In this document: one piece after another, positions 49,101 to 61,264 of the stretch
Numbering within the stretch: position 1 is the stretch's first letter
Layout: the number at the start of each line of letters is the position of its first letter
Source of the DNA: Acanthopleura granulata
Taxonomy: Eukaryota; Mollusca; Polyplacophora; Chitonida; Chitonidae
Direction of reading: 5' to 3'
Length of the DNA: 64,000 nucleotides
Assembly (NCBI GenBank): GCA_016165875.1
Contig: JABBOT010000006.1
Coordinates: 784,570 to 848,569 of the forward strand
Program-made: the position numbers and the translations under genes
The notes under the pieces: generated by a model
The model's database searches: none
Seen by the model: only the letters and a program-made list of their open reading frames with translations
Told to the model about the DNA's origin: nothing

Positions 49101-49550
49101 TCGGGATTTATGGCGGCACACCACAATGAATTTCCCATTTACTTACATGTTAACGTTTGGCCTCACAGCACTGTCCCTAAATCTGCAAGCCCTAAACCCT
49201 TCGGATCTCATAGTCCTTGTCCCCTTAGAAAACTCCAGTCAAATTCCTGATGGGGAGTGACCAATGAAATTTTTCGCAAATTTGACAAACAGCTGACAGG
49301 AGTCAAACTCACCCAGTGACAGATCACTGAGCCCTGATTTATCAATTCTTTTGATTTGTGTGCAACCGCGATCATTTCCTGAAAAGCACACAAATTTATA
49401 CCTGGAATGAGACTTTGAAGCCTGTCCTACAAAATGATAACACCTATCAAGCAGAAAAAATGACAAAGGGCAACCCAGGGGAGGAAAAGAAAATATCTCT
49501 AAAAATAGAAAATATCTAGCTTCGTACTTCCTCATGTATCAGCTAATGAT
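46150..49550. other. unique DNA before the retrotransposon remnant
   Basis: No gene recognised among frames up to 102 codons. No copy of the downstream LTR and no primer-binding site, gag or protease similarity was seen near 48.6-49.55 kb. A 98-codon minus-strand frame at 49,239-49,535 has no recognisable domain. Confidence 0.5.
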
Positions 49551-49554
49551 GATT

Positions 49555-50627
49555 GGGCAATTTTCAATCAAGTTGTCTTACCTGCAAGTTACAGACAGGG
49601 AGTTCTTAGAATGGCTCATGAGATTACCACAGTTGGACATTTAGTCAATAGAAAGACAGAAAGTAAGATCACTGGCCATTTTTACTGGCATAGAATTCAT
49701 AAGGACGAAGTCAATTTCTGTAAGACGTGTCTCACCTGTCAGCTGACAGGAAAACCACAGCATAGTGCAAGGCCTGCACCCTTAATTCCTATTCCTGCTT
49801 TTGATGAACCTTTAAGTAAGTTACTTGTTGATTGTGTTGGCTCATTGCCTAGAACTAAGGATACAAGTATCTTTTGACTATTATGGATACAGTTACTAGA
49901 TTTCCTGCAGCTATCCCACTGAGACAGATAATTACTCCTCAGATAGTTAATGATCTGTAACAGTTTTTCACTCGGTATGGTTTACCTAAGGAAATACAGT
50001 CTGACCAGCGGTCAGATTTTATTTCAGGCTTATTTCAGGAAGTGATGTCTGAGCTGGAGATTAAGCAACTTAAATCCACGGCTTAACACCCTCAATCACA
50101 GGGTGCCTTGGAGAGATATCAACCTATGAAGAATGCTCTTCTAGCGTATTGTTTGGAATACCCAGAAGATTGGGATAAGGACATTCCATTTGTATTGTTT
50201 GCCACTAGGGATACTCCTAACGAGTTCACTGGTTTTAGTCCATTTGAGTTAGTGTATGGTCACGACGTTAGCGGTCCTTTAGTTTTCATGAAGGAGCGTA
50301 TCTTGGCCCAGGAAACTGAAGGAAACTTATTAGATTATGATTCCCAATTTCGTGAGAGGTTATGTAAGGCCTAGGAGATAGCTCGAGCTAATTTGAAGAC
50401 CTCTCAGGATAAAATGAAATTTTACTATGACAAGAAGGCTAAGCCAAGAAGTTTTTCTCCTGGAGGCCAGGTTTTGGTTTAATTGCTTGTACCTCAGGAA
50501 CCACTTAAGGCCAAGTTCAGTGGATCATGTCAGGTGGTGGAGAAAGTATCTTATTAGCACCCCTGATATCAGACTGTATCACATTAATATGCTCAAGAAG
50601 TACCATTCCCGTGAGCCAAGTCAGTAG
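49555..50627 (+). pseudogene. Ty3/gypsy-type integrase, broken
   Basis: Integrase joins the reverse-transcribed copy of the element to host DNA. The H2C2 zinc-binding region is visible at 49,575-49,760 (His pair in AHEITTVGH, then CKTCLTC), followed by the core: DTVTRFP, IQSDQRSDF, a stop, then HPQSQGALERY, which hold the D, D and E positions expected of the active site. The C-terminal GPY/F-like module is seen as AKFSGSCQVVEKVS and LYHINMLKKYHSR. Breaks include a frame change near 49,870, stops at 49,958, 50,084 and 50,372, a further stop near 50,477 and another frame change near 50,555. The gene cannot be functional. Confidence 0.88.
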
Positions 50628-51002
50628 GTAGCTGTGGCTAGCACAGTATTAAACCATGTAGAGCAGGCAGATTATTTATCTACTACATGTACTGAGTCCA
50701 AAGAGCCAGGTAGCATTCAAGTGGATTTGTTACATCCTAAATTAGATAACTCAGGTGTATAAAGCATTTTAGATGAAGTGTTAAGTCATCTTTCTAACAG
50801 TCAGAGACAAGATATTTGTGGGTTGCTCGAAACTTATCCTGAGATATGCTCTGAGGTACCAGGTTGTATGAATGCTGTTGTACATGGTGTGGATGTAGGA
50901 GGGGCTGCATCCATTAAATATCACCCCAACAGATTTAACCCTGTAAAGTTGAAGTTAGTTAGCAAGGAAAAGCTGTACATGCTGAATAACGGCATTACTT
51001 AA
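50628..51002 (+). pseudogene. pol linker and region just before reverse transcriptase
   Basis: The open part (50,778-51,002) reads LSHLSNSQRQDICGLLETYP, EVPGCMNAVVHGVDVGG and KYHPNRFNPVKL, ending YMLNNGIT. In related Ty3/gypsy polyproteins this pattern (VPG, H.IDVG, I..HP.R..P, YML.NGI) lies just before reverse transcriptase. Here it comes after integrase. The stretch from 50,628 is open but for a stop at about 50,758. Confidence 0.75.
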
Positions 51003-51102
51003 TTTTTGGTTGTGATGTTACCGTCACTGTATATATTGTAATCCTTTAAGTCCATGGGATTATTTCAGTAATTGTTCGGGTGATGTCATTATACATACTT
51101 GT

Positions 51103-51266
51103 GTTATTGTTTATATTGATCACAATTACTTCGTGTTCGTAGAGTAATTCAGGGTCAGAAAACACCATCGTAACATTATTGTTTGACCTTACAGCCTTGT
51201 GTTCTGGAGACTGTACATATTGCTGGTAAGGATGATATCGTGGCTGACATGCTATTCAGAGCTTAA
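51103..51266 (+). pseudogene. RNase H remnant
   Basis: VIVYIDHNYFVF (51,103-51,138) matches the V.TDHN.L.F signature of Ty3/gypsy RNase H. In another frame, LTLQPCVLETVHIAGKDDI followed by VADMLFRA (ending at 51,266) matches the H..GKDN..AD.LSR end of the domain. The reverse transcriptase and early RNase H that should lie between 51,002 and 51,103 are missing, so most of pol was deleted. Confidence 0.8.
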
Positions 51267-51401
51267 TTAAGATTTGTATATGTATATTTCTTTATATATG
51301 TACATATATTACTTGTAACATCATCTTGTCACTGTTGTAAATATATATTCATATTCAGTGATTGTGAAAATCACCATACTTCTGTTCAGTTATCTTTTCT
51401 T

Positions 51402-51414
51402 GGGGGGGGGGGAG
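51402..51414 (+). promoter_or_regulatory. polypurine tract of the retrotransposon
   Basis: A run of G ending in GGAG directly before TGTTAC, the expected position and composition for the second-strand primer next to a 3' LTR. Confidence 0.7.
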
Positions 51415-52234
51415 TGTTACGAACCCCGTCTTTAAAATGTTGTGTTATGTTTTTTATTTCTTTACACGCTAATGAATGACCCACATTTTTTTCTTGGTGT
51501 AAGTGATAGCCTGCGCTGGAATTCAGTCGCGTGTTCTCGAGGCTTCTCTGTTTCTGAGCTCGTGTCATTGTACATACAGCATACATTCTGGGAAAATGTA
51601 CCCATGTTGTAAACATGTTTACGAAACAAACCATCCAGAATTTTCTTTACGTTAGTCTATAAATATGAGCGACGAAGTTGTTAAGCAGTCTTTCACTTAC
51701 GAACACTTTGAGAGCAGTCGTTTTACTTGTGTCCACTCGAGTCATATTTGCTCTTGTCTACTTAGGAAGATTTTTGTGGGATTTTCGATATATTGGCTTA
51801 CACGCCTTTCGACAATTTTGGCATTTTGTACTCCATATTGGGTACGTAGCACTTTGTGAGCTTGCGTTTCGCCACTTGCTATTTGGTGTGAGCTTGTATC
51901 GCTCATTGTCTCTTGGTGCGATTACGTACATTTCATCCCAGTTTAGCCTGAAAGTGACTTTGTGTATATTTCCGAGGAGTGAAACATACATCGCCAGCTC
52001 GCATCACTGACGGTATTGTCAACCCGTCTTCCCAGGAAAGTCGTTCCTTCCCGGTTAATTGGATATATACCATAGCCGGCGTGCCATTGCCTCTGAGTAT
52101 CTGTATTTTTTGCTACATTATTGTCAGTTGTACTATTTGTCTATGATCAAATATATGTGTTGAACTTAGTCTAGCGTCTTTGTGTTTCTTTGTTTGATAT
52201 TGTGTAAGGCCTGTCGCCATCTGAGAGTAGAACA
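51415..52234 (+). mobile_element. 3' LTR of the Ty3/gypsy element (3' edge tentative)
   Basis: Begins TGTTACGAACCCCG immediately after the polypurine tract. A TATA-like CTATAAATATG lies at about 51,657, plausible for the U3 promoter. The 3' edge is placed at AGAACA (52,229-52,234) because it gives TGTT..AACA ends; this is a guess, as no 5' LTR exists here to compare. The 83-110 codon frames inside are not retroviral proteins and are unassigned. Confidence 0.65.
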
Positions 52235-52496
52235 AGCCTTTTGTTTATCATTTTTCCCTCCGATAGTGGTACTCTTACACATTGCATAGACCCGTACGTT
52301 AAAGTAATGTGTTTTGTGTGGCACTTGAGTAAATCATTACCGGTAGAAATGCTTTTAAATATAGAATTACAATTTGTTTTTATATTACGACGATATTTCT
52401 ACACAGGCCTAAGTTATGTAGCAAGTTATGGGCTGCATTACACGACAATACGCAGAAGAGAGAAGAAAATAGTTAAAAGTACCGAAGAGTGAATGA

Positions 52497-52852
52497 GTGA
52501 GTGCTTTGGGTTTAACGTCGTACTTAATGGTTCAGTTCATATGACGACGAGAAGTGCTTCTGCAGCGTGCATACAGATTGTCTTCATGTGGTAGCGTGAG
52601 TCCATGCCGTCAAAGTGCTGCCGCCACTAGAATATTATGCTGAAGACACCAGATTAGAGACTCCTCCCAGTCACATTATACTGACACCAGGCCGACCATT
52701 CCTGTTTCCTTGCTTTCCCAATGTTAAGAGTCAAGCCAGGCAGCAACAAGTACCACATATTAAGTCTTTGGTACGACCAAATCCAGGCTTATCCTGGATC
52801 TCCGGACCTCGAGGTGGACGCTCTTACCACTAGGCCACCGAGGCGGTCAAGC
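52497..52852 (-). mobile_element. SINE family 2, full length
   Basis: The best copy of the family. Reversed 3' block GGGTTTAACGTCGTACTTAA, then CATGCCGTCAAAGTGCTGCC, ATTATGCTGAAGACACCAGA, CTCCCAGTCACATTATACTG, TTTGGTACGACCAAATCCAG, and the head CTCGAGGTGGACGCTCTTAC with CACTAGGCCACCGAGGCGGT. Read on the minus strand the head gives GGCCTAGTGGTAAGAGCG, a clear A-box region. Confidence 0.85.
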
Positions 52853-52867
52853 ACCAAAAAAGAAGAA

Positions 52868-52955
52868 TTAATGAATGTTTATGGCTGAACGTCACATCGG
52901 CAATGTTTCAGCCATGTAGTGGCGTAAATACAAAAGATGCCAGGTGCCTGGGATC
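52868..52955 (-). mobile_element. dispersed repeat family 4, copy 3
   Basis: ATGAATGTTTATGGCTGAAC, GTCACATCGGCAATGTTTCA and GCCATGTAGTGGCGTAAATA. Adjacent to the family 2 SINE, only about 15 bases away. Confidence 0.6.
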
Positions 52956-52959
52956 ATTC

Positions 52960-55385
52960 AGATGTCAGACCTCACATGTAGACAAACTCCGTGTTTGATT
53001 TTCATGGCTATATCTGAAGGAAATTCAGAAATTCTAAATGAAAAGCCTCAAAACTGGCCATTTGCTTCACTAACTGCACACAAGCGTAGCATTCCGCCTA
53101 AAGATACAAATATAAATCAGCGTACACTACACCCATAGGTCAATTAATGCGTCTCGAAGGCCAAGCCTTTGGTCGGAAAACTTGTCTAAATCCATAAAGA
53201 AGGTTCTTATGCCTACCTGGCAACAATAGTGGGCGTAAAAGTTACGATTGTTTGGGGAACAGACCCGTAGTTTCATAATACCCTCCTACGCACCTCACTG
53301 TTGATTGATGACCTTCACCTTGTGAAGCTAGGGATGGTGGAGGCGTCAGACTACAGCTAGGTCTGGGCGCACAAACACAACCACAACTGGATGTGACGAG
53401 ACGAAATATAAGCAGTATATTTATGTACTTACTCAAGTCTCATCGTAGCCCTACGCTTTCAAGTGTATATACTAATGTGTCCGGCCGTGGCCATCGGAAA
53501 TAACGCTCATCCAGAGTTTACTGACGCCTTTGATAGCCCTGTTCCTCAAAATAATCGCATGCTTTCTAGAATATAGGCACCAGGAGACACTGTAAATTTT
53601 GATGTTTAACTTATCAACATTTTTATGCACCAGATACTAAACACTTGGAGATTATAGCATTTTAGTATAGGCCTTGTTTGAAGTTTGATCACCCATTTTA
53701 CAGTGCAGTTATTTTGACACTTGTCCACATAGTAGTTACGATCCCCTTACAGTGCTATATAGATGCGACACCGTTGTTTAGTGTGATCAGACACTCTCAA
53801 CTGGACCGCTGGGTTTTGGACCACTAAGTAGCACGTGGACACGGTTCTGCTGTGTAACTCGTCAACTTCTGCACCGTCCTATACACACCATGTGGAAGCC
53901 CCCATGGGATACAACGACGAATAGGTCACTTACGCATTATACTGCCCCCTAGCCCCACACAATCGAAGGCTTAAGGAAAACAACTGTTTAATTTACCCCC
54001 TGGTGATGACATACCCCCTTGGTGATTACAAAAATACTATTATTTTGAAGACATTTTCAGGTGACTGTCCTGACACTACCTCTCATATAATGCCCTGGTC
54101 AAGGATAAAGGGTCTATCGTGCAACACACTAAGATCAGCGTCAACAACACGAAGGTGATGCTTGCTTATGGTGACAATCGGATATGACACGTGGTTATCT
54201 ATGTCCACAAGTAGCCATTTTGTGTTGGCTCACTTATCTAAAGAACTATACGTGCGGATAAGGGGAAATGACAGCTGGTTGAATTAACGGCCCCCGCAAA
54301 ATTCAGTTTCATCGATTAAGCTACAAATGGGACTGGCGTTAGACTCCTACGGCGAAGTAAAGACTCGAAACACGCAAACAGCCATAGGCACTCTAAAGTA
54401 AGAGGTCGGTCTTAAATGACCACGAAGAACCTATCGCTCATGGTGTGAACTGCAGCACTATTGTGCTGGTTGCTATGGAAGGCGTCTTTTTCAAAAATAT
54501 ACTGAATGTCATTAACGATCATGAATTAGTATTTAATTCACTATTTTGAATATCACAGGAGATCTCCTAGTGGCCAATTCGCTGTAGGCTATCCTCGTCA
54601 AATAAATGATGAATTAAATTAAATCATTCAAAAAGGACGTAACTGGATGCTGTCTACAGTCATGCGTGAAACGATGACGTCGACTGAGAGTTGGTGTGGA
54701 GGTCAGAAGACACAGTTACTTTTCCCATTTACTGCCATGTTAACTAAAAAATTATTTAAATAATTGAACAAAATCAGCAGGCCAAATTTTCTTTCTGTTT
54801 GCAGCCAGAATAAAGCCCCAGACACATAATGAACATTAAAAACCATGGGGTAATGCATGCCCACTTTTTTACGAGGTCAAAAGGGGTAAACCCTCCAATA
54901 GTTCATCACAACCTGATTGCTTCATGAAATTCCACACCGATGTCAAAGTTTTGCAGAAAAGTCTGAACAATCTACATTAAATATTATCAATGTATATTTT
55001 AACATCCAACACACACCTCTTTCGATTACAAAAAGAAAAAAAAAGAAGAAATCCACAGCACTTAGTAATAACTAGCGTGTGTGCCTCCTTACCGTTAAGT
55101 GCCAGCCAGTTTGATGTCCTCGGATCGGCCTAGTTCATTGTTACTTTTTGTTCTGCGATGACTCCGGAAAATAATTTGTTTTTTCTTACTTTCCTTTCTA
55201 CAAAAAAAAATTAAAACTATACATGGAAATATCTTAACAAAAGATGTTATTCTAAAAAGAGTGGAGGGTACTCTAGTTTGGGTTGATATTTATAGAATAT
55301 TCCATGGTACAAAAGTGTATAAGTAAGGAATTGGGTTACGTTGTTTTTTTTTATCTGTCATGATAATGATGAAAAATCAGATAAA
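52960..55385. other. unique DNA with a copy of left-arm sequence
   Basis: No gene recognised. 53,585-53,720 resembles 35,815-36,030 in direct orientation (TGTAAATTT.GATGTTT.ACTTAT; TATAGTATAGGCCT-type; CTTGTTTGAAGTTT.ATCACCC), so a third copy of part of the inverted-duplication sequence lies here. Confidence 0.5.
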
Positions 55386-55389
55386 AAAT

Positions 55390-55525
55390 TTATTTATTGA
55401 TTTATTCTATTTATTGATATATTATGCTGTACGCCATACTCAAGAATACGACGGCGGCCATCTATATGGTGGGAGGGAACCGGGCAGAGCCCGGGGGAAA
55501 CACACGACCATCCGGAGGTGGGTGA
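55390..55525 (-). mobile_element. SINE family 1, half-length
   Basis: TTATTTATTGATTTATTC, GTACGCCATACTCAAGAATA, CGACGGCGGCCATCTATATG, GTGGGAGGGAACCGGGCAGA and GCCCGGGGGAAACACACGAC. Well preserved up to the break at about 55,525. Confidence 0.8.
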
Positions 55526-56509
55526 GGCGTTTTCTATGGTATGAATTTGGATCGGGTGCATTTCGAATATTGCAGTCAAACTTATCCATCAGTCAGGGGG
55601 CTAATTACGAAGTTTTGTGAAAATGGGCCCAATCTCCTCACAGTTGTCTGAGTCCAGTTAGGACTGAAACTTTCGGAATATGGTTTCCTTCATGACAGTT
55701 TTCTGTGGAATTGATAACTTGGTTGTCCAATTAATTGAATTTTGATAGATGTGACTCATTTAATAAAGAATACCCCGCAGGATTTGTTTTGAATAGTGTA
55801 TATATTATATTCTGGGCATATAGATGGGAACCGTTATGGATTCCAGTAACTGTGCTTGCTTGATTCCCTTCTTACCTTGCCGCAAGTATATAGCTTCCGA
55901 CTCCCTTTCTCAAACACGGACAGTGTTGGTGTATGCGTGGGCGTCTATGGATTATTTAGAGAAACCCCGTGCTGTTGCTCTTCTGGCCCATACCCAACTA
56001 GTCTTCTCTCTCTCTCTCCTTTCTCACACAGGTCGATCTCATAGACTGATGACATTTCCCCACAGACGATTTAATCTGTGGGTCTCACAGAGATATGATT
56101 CCCCGCCTTCTGGTCGGAGAAGACTGGCCCAGAAAGTATCTAGATACCTCGCACATACCCGTCACCTAAATCGTCTCGCTTGACATTTACCCTAAACTGC
56201 CTTCGACGGTGTCTTAACGCCCAGGTCCTTATATTTGACAGTTGCCGGGGTTGTTTGACAGTATAAATTGTTAATGCGACGGTGGAGTTAGATTAGTGAA
56301 TCTGGATAGCTCTAAGACATCCTCGGGTAAAGGGCTTTCAGGAGAAACGTAACAATAATGTTAACAGAGGTGAATTACACGGGTAAAAGCAGCTTAAATA
56401 GGATGAACCAGTCTCTGGGAAAATCTGAACACGGGGTCGTAAAACCTAGGGCCAACTAAATCAACTTGTAAACTCCCCTAGAGAGAAATACTTGTAGGTG
56501 TGTGCCGGG

Positions 56510-58020
56510 TTACAGCCCAGTTGCTCCAATGGTTCCATAATATGTGGAGATTCAGTCTTCACACATGATTTACATCGTCAACGACGTGGTTATTCCCTCA
56601 TCAGCAAAGATCCACCAGTACATTTAGAAGCTGGTCTTTTTGGGAGGGCGGCTTTTGACACGCGAACACACACATTAAAACACTTTCATCCCTCTTGCAC
56701 ACATAAGTCATGTGTGCTCAGTTCTTACACGTGAGAGAATAACAGAAATCTTAAAGAAATACTGCAAACATATTCGAATGTATGGCAAATATCTTGAATA
56801 ATTCTATCATGTATGCGTCGAAAGAGCTCCCCTTGCATATCTTTGTGGAGTTAAATCAAGCGTTTCCTACATGTATTCACATGTTTGAATCAAGGCAGAA
56901 CATTGAAGTCCCTTCACCGTCTAGTCAAGTCTTCATGTCGTGGACGTTTGCTTCTCTTAAAGCACGATCTTGGACAACAGGGGCCTCCTTATCAGGATTT
57001 GGTCAGTTTCGACATGGATTAATTTTTTTGTGCAGAGGCATATTATCAGTTTGAAAGGATATGGAAGATGTTCATTCACCAGTTACCCGACACTGATACA
57101 TCTGGACATATTGGTGACTTTAATAACCATACCACATGGATACGTCTTCTGGCGTAAGCAACCACGTTGGATATGTCGGCGGGCAAACTTAAGGATATAC
57201 TACGTTTTTCAATATTGAGTTAAGTAGTGCTAGAGCTAAGTAGTGTTGGGATCGATTTCCCTAACTGGGACAAATATATGATGAGAATGAAGAATACTTC
57301 ACTCAGCTGAATCAAGGTGGTCCTTTTATGGGTGAAGAACACTATAGTGCCCTAGATATCCCACCTACATTTGGCGAGTTATTGACGAACTTTCCTAGGT
57401 GTGACTTGCTCATTATACGCGCGATATTGGTGAACGGCAAGTGATCTTCAACCAACGTTAGACTGCGGAAACGATCCTACGAGTGACGTATACCATTTAA
57501 TGTCGGCAAATCTCAAAAATTTATGTCAGGAAATGTATGAGGTGCCCGTTTCTCGACTTGGAAACCTGATAGCCTTTTTATGAGTGAAAAGCATGTAAAT
57601 CCGTTTTAAACAACCAATGAAATAAACAATCAACTGGGAAACGAAAGATAATGAAACAATATTCACAGTAAGGTAATAGCTTTTCCTCTTTCCTTTTTGT
57701 ATATGTTATAACCTGTTTCTTTGACCTCTTATGAGGAACACCGAAAATATACCATGATATATTACGATTATATCATGATTGTATAATATGTGTATGTGGA
57801 GGATTTTTCCTCCATCTAGATAATTGCCAACTTACGGTGGACTTTTATTTTGGCTTCAAGGATGGAAATGTGACGAAGTGCTGTTCAATCTCAATCATGA
57901 ATTTATTTTTATCCGTCCCATAAATCTGCGCTGAGCCCTGCATTCTAAAGGTAAGTAAGAAGCTTTTAAAGCAATCAGTAAAGATTGACTGTGTGGGCGT
58001 CAAGGTATAACACATCAAAA
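56510..58020. other. right-arm segment without clear left-arm match
   Basis: Holds the SINE family 3 copy at 57,270-57,480 and a hairpin at 57,753-57,777 (CATGATATA, 7-base loop, TATATCATG). Frames up to 90 codons have no recognisable domains. Confidence 0.5.
57270..57480 (-). mobile_element. SINE family 3, longest copy
   Basis: AAGAATACTTCACTCAGCTG, CCCACCTACATTTGGCGAGT, TATTGACGAACTTTCCTAGG, TGATCTTCAACCAACGTTAG and ACTGCGGAAACGATC. This copy and 1,835-1,985 define the family's block order. Confidence 0.6.
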
Positions 58021-60224
58021 GTCAAGGCCACTCTTTCATATCTGTATTGCGGCTGTGCTAAGAATTCAAGTCTGGGGGCTTGATAAGAGATCAAAGGATG
58101 ATGACAAAGGAACTAATGACAAAGGAAAAAGGAGCCTTTTCCCGAAAAATGATGAACATGTAATAAGAATTAGTCAGAAGCTATTTTGTTAATGAGAATG
58201 GACACCTCGTTCTGCGTGTCATGGTCACTCATATGCGTCAACAGCACAAACAAAAATAACATGCATACACGAAAAGTATGTGCTAAGGGAATTACAAACA
58301 TGACGTGCCACGTTACAAATATACAGTTCCTCCTAGTGGGAAAATGGTGCGAATGAACCACAGTTGTCAAAACAAACAGGAACATCGCTGGCGCAGATGG
58401 ATAAAGCACGGCCTGTCTGCGAAGACCACTCGTCTTCCAGCAATATGGTTGGTGCAATTGACATCGTAGGAATCAAAACTTGTTGGATGTGGCGTTAAAA
58501 GCAATAAAAAAATAATAGACAGATACATAAATAATAATTAAATAAACAAATAAATAATCAGACATAGATAAATCTTTAGATAAAGACATAAGTGTAATGT
58601 AAGAAGTAATGTATGTAAGAAGTACTTACATACAAGAACACCATGTATGAAGCTGGTATCATCCCTTTTACATGCTGGCCTCGCTGCAGCCTATCGACCG
58701 CCTTTGGAGCTGAAGATCGGCATCTGCCGGGGACAAATGTACAAATCTTGTGACACATCACACCTCGTATATCTTGTGTCCGATTGATATATAGGAAACA
58801 TCACAACTCCGGAATGGGCGCCTGGAAGTTCGAAAGGAATGTAACAAATGGCTCAGAAATTGTTTCGCGCTTTTTTATGTGCTTTTCCTTTAATGTAGCA
58901 GTACCGTTTTAACAGCCATCAATAAACTGTCAACTTTATTGCGTTTTGTTCGAGAAATCTATTCAACTGAAGCAATTTTCCTCTTTCTGTTTATTTATTT
59001 ATTTTTTTTCTTTGGTTGAAATAAGCTACACGATAAGGGGGAATCGGAGAGCAGGGGGACATTTAGCACAGCAAATCAAGTTATATATGAGGAAAACAAC
59101 AGAGGGTAATAACTATAAGTTAATATTACCCGAGTAAAAACGTTTATATTTATACATTTGCATCTGTTGATGTAAAGAAATAACCTTCACGTAGCCATGG
59201 ATGATGGAAGTCCTACCTGCTGAAAAAAAAGGTTCTAAAAATCGGAGGAAAAGTTGCACCTTTAGTGAAGATTCAATTAAATAGAAACTTCTATCTTCGG
59301 AGAAGCAAGTTTGTGGTCTTAGTTCATCGTTCCCTGGGAGTGGGGTTTGTAATGAGCGACATCAGCATTCATATTGACATATAACATGAATCATTATGGC
59401 TGATGGAAGAGCTCTCATCTGGTTGACTTTGTGTATGAAAACATAGGTCACCTACGAGCTTCCATAGAAAATCTCATTCAGCAAAGAGAACTGGCAAATT
59501 TCCCATACACCCTTTCCATTTTCTCTTCAACGAAACTCATTATAGTCAGGGGGAAGCAGATCGATTTCCTATAGCTTATTTCCTCCCACGCACGGCCATA
59601 CAAATAGATAACAAATAGGACGGTAGGAGGTTTGTTTGGCGGAAGCCCAACTCTTTACGTACGTCTGACAATTTACAGCGTTCCCGAGTGATCCAGAAAC
59701 AGCGAACTATTCTAGTGTAAGTAGGAGGAGAGACAGCAAATGGTCATTATTCTACTGCCAGCGTCATGCGGCTCTCAGCACCCATCTCATTTCCATGAGA
59801 AACACAAGAAAAAAATGCAGGACGCTTTTCGTTTAATATTACATCGGTCATTCAGTATATGCTATGTGACATTTAAAATGACCCTCAGAATGCATAAATG
59901 ACGCTATTTTTGCCAATTGCTCAAACCGGTATATTATTCTAAATTGAACGTAATCCTTAATATTTCTATTTGTGAGAAATATAAACCCCTTAATCACAAT
60001 TTGTTCCTCTGCTTATCGTTTAGTCGTTTTCGATATTTCTGACACGACATATACAAGCTACCACGAAACCGAAAACATCGATTTTATGCCATAGTACACT
60101 TATATCCTTCTAAAACACAGTATAAAATTTACGCCACTATGATGCGTTCGTGCTATTTTAGACCGAGATAATGTTTGAATTGACTATGAATTGCAATTTG
60201 GATGTCGTGTACGCAATGTTGGGA

Positions 60225-60475
60225 CTTGGTTGATTTATTTATGTTTTTTTGACTGGTGTTTTACGCAGTACTCAAGAATATTTCACTAATACGACACCGG
60301 TCAGCATTATGGTGGGAGGAAACCGGGTAGAGCATACGCAGGTTGCTGGCAGACATTCCAGCGAACGGCTTTAGAGGAAGCCAGCATGAGCTGGACCTTA
60401 ACTCACTGTGACCGCATTGGTGGAAAGCTTCTGGGTCATTACGCTGCGCTAGCGCGATAACCAACTAATCCTTGG
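60225..60475 (-). mobile_element. SINE family 1, best full-length copy
   Basis: Reversed order is complete: TTGATTTATTTATG tail, GACTGGTGTTTTACGCAGTA, CTCAAGAATATTTCACTAAT, CAGCATTATGGTGGGAGGAA, ACCGGGTAGAGC, GCAGGTTGCTGGCAGACATT, GAGGAAGCCAGCATGAGCTG, GACCGCATTGGTGGAAAGCT, and the tRNA-like head ATTACGCTGCGCTAGCGCGA, TAACCAACTA. On the minus strand the head gives TAGTTGGTTATCGCGCTAGC, an A-box region. About 20 bases of the CCCACGACCATCC block are missing. Confidence 0.85.
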
Positions 60476-61264
60476 ATTAATCGACAACCAATAACTAATT
60501 AAATTTTTAGAAGAATGAATTATATTTTATTGTTGTTGATCATTATGTTAAGCTCAGGTGTCAGGGTGACCTTTCACAAAGTATATATGGACTCAAATTG
60601 AAATGTTTAAAAAAATCCTGAATGTTATAAATAGTTTATCGCTTAAGAGACTCAAAATTTGATAGACCTGTCTTTAAATAACTCTGACTTGTTCGGTGTT
60701 CCCTATTTCAAATCTTCAGTCCGAAATTAAATCAAATTTCTAATCTTGATTTGTCATAACTGGTTTCGTGGAATCGGCCCGAGCTTCCGCTAAATGGTTA
60801 TTGACCATGAAAGCATATGGCCAGTATTTCTGCGCGTGTGTGTTACGGCGTATTCGTTCAGGCCAGGTATTCCTAAAATATGTGGAAAAATATGTAATGT
60901 CTCACAGAAAACAAACGAGATTGTGAGCTAAGTCCAGATTTAGTCAATCTTACAAATACATACGTAGGCCACCTTTGTTTGATTTGCCTACAGGGGTTAA
61001 ATGCTTATTGGAAGGCGATAGAGACCAACATGACAAAAATGAAATCCGTAAAGCAGCTACATTTGAAAACTGACGAGGGGCTAAAGCCAGCGCGTGATCC
61101 ATACATTGAGACTTGTAAAACAAGACTTGCGACTCTGATGGTGGATGGACTGAGATGCAAATACAATTTAGCAGAAACGTTAAGATTAGCTCCGTGCTAA
61201 TTATGGGATGATGCGCGACCGGTCAGTGACCACTGTGAATGCATGTATTTTTTTTATCAGTGTT

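Noticed and set aside
49239..49535. 98-codon minus-strand frame as a gag or protease remnant of the retroelement
   Set aside because: It is on the wrong strand and shows no CCHC knuckle or protease motif.
55824..56183. 119-codon frame in the right arm as a gene
   Set aside because: The counterpart in the left arm is broken into different short frames and no domain is recognisable.
57753..57777. 9-bp-stem hairpin as a terminator or RNA element
   Set aside because: AT-rich perfect hairpins of this size are common in such DNA and no gene context supports a role.
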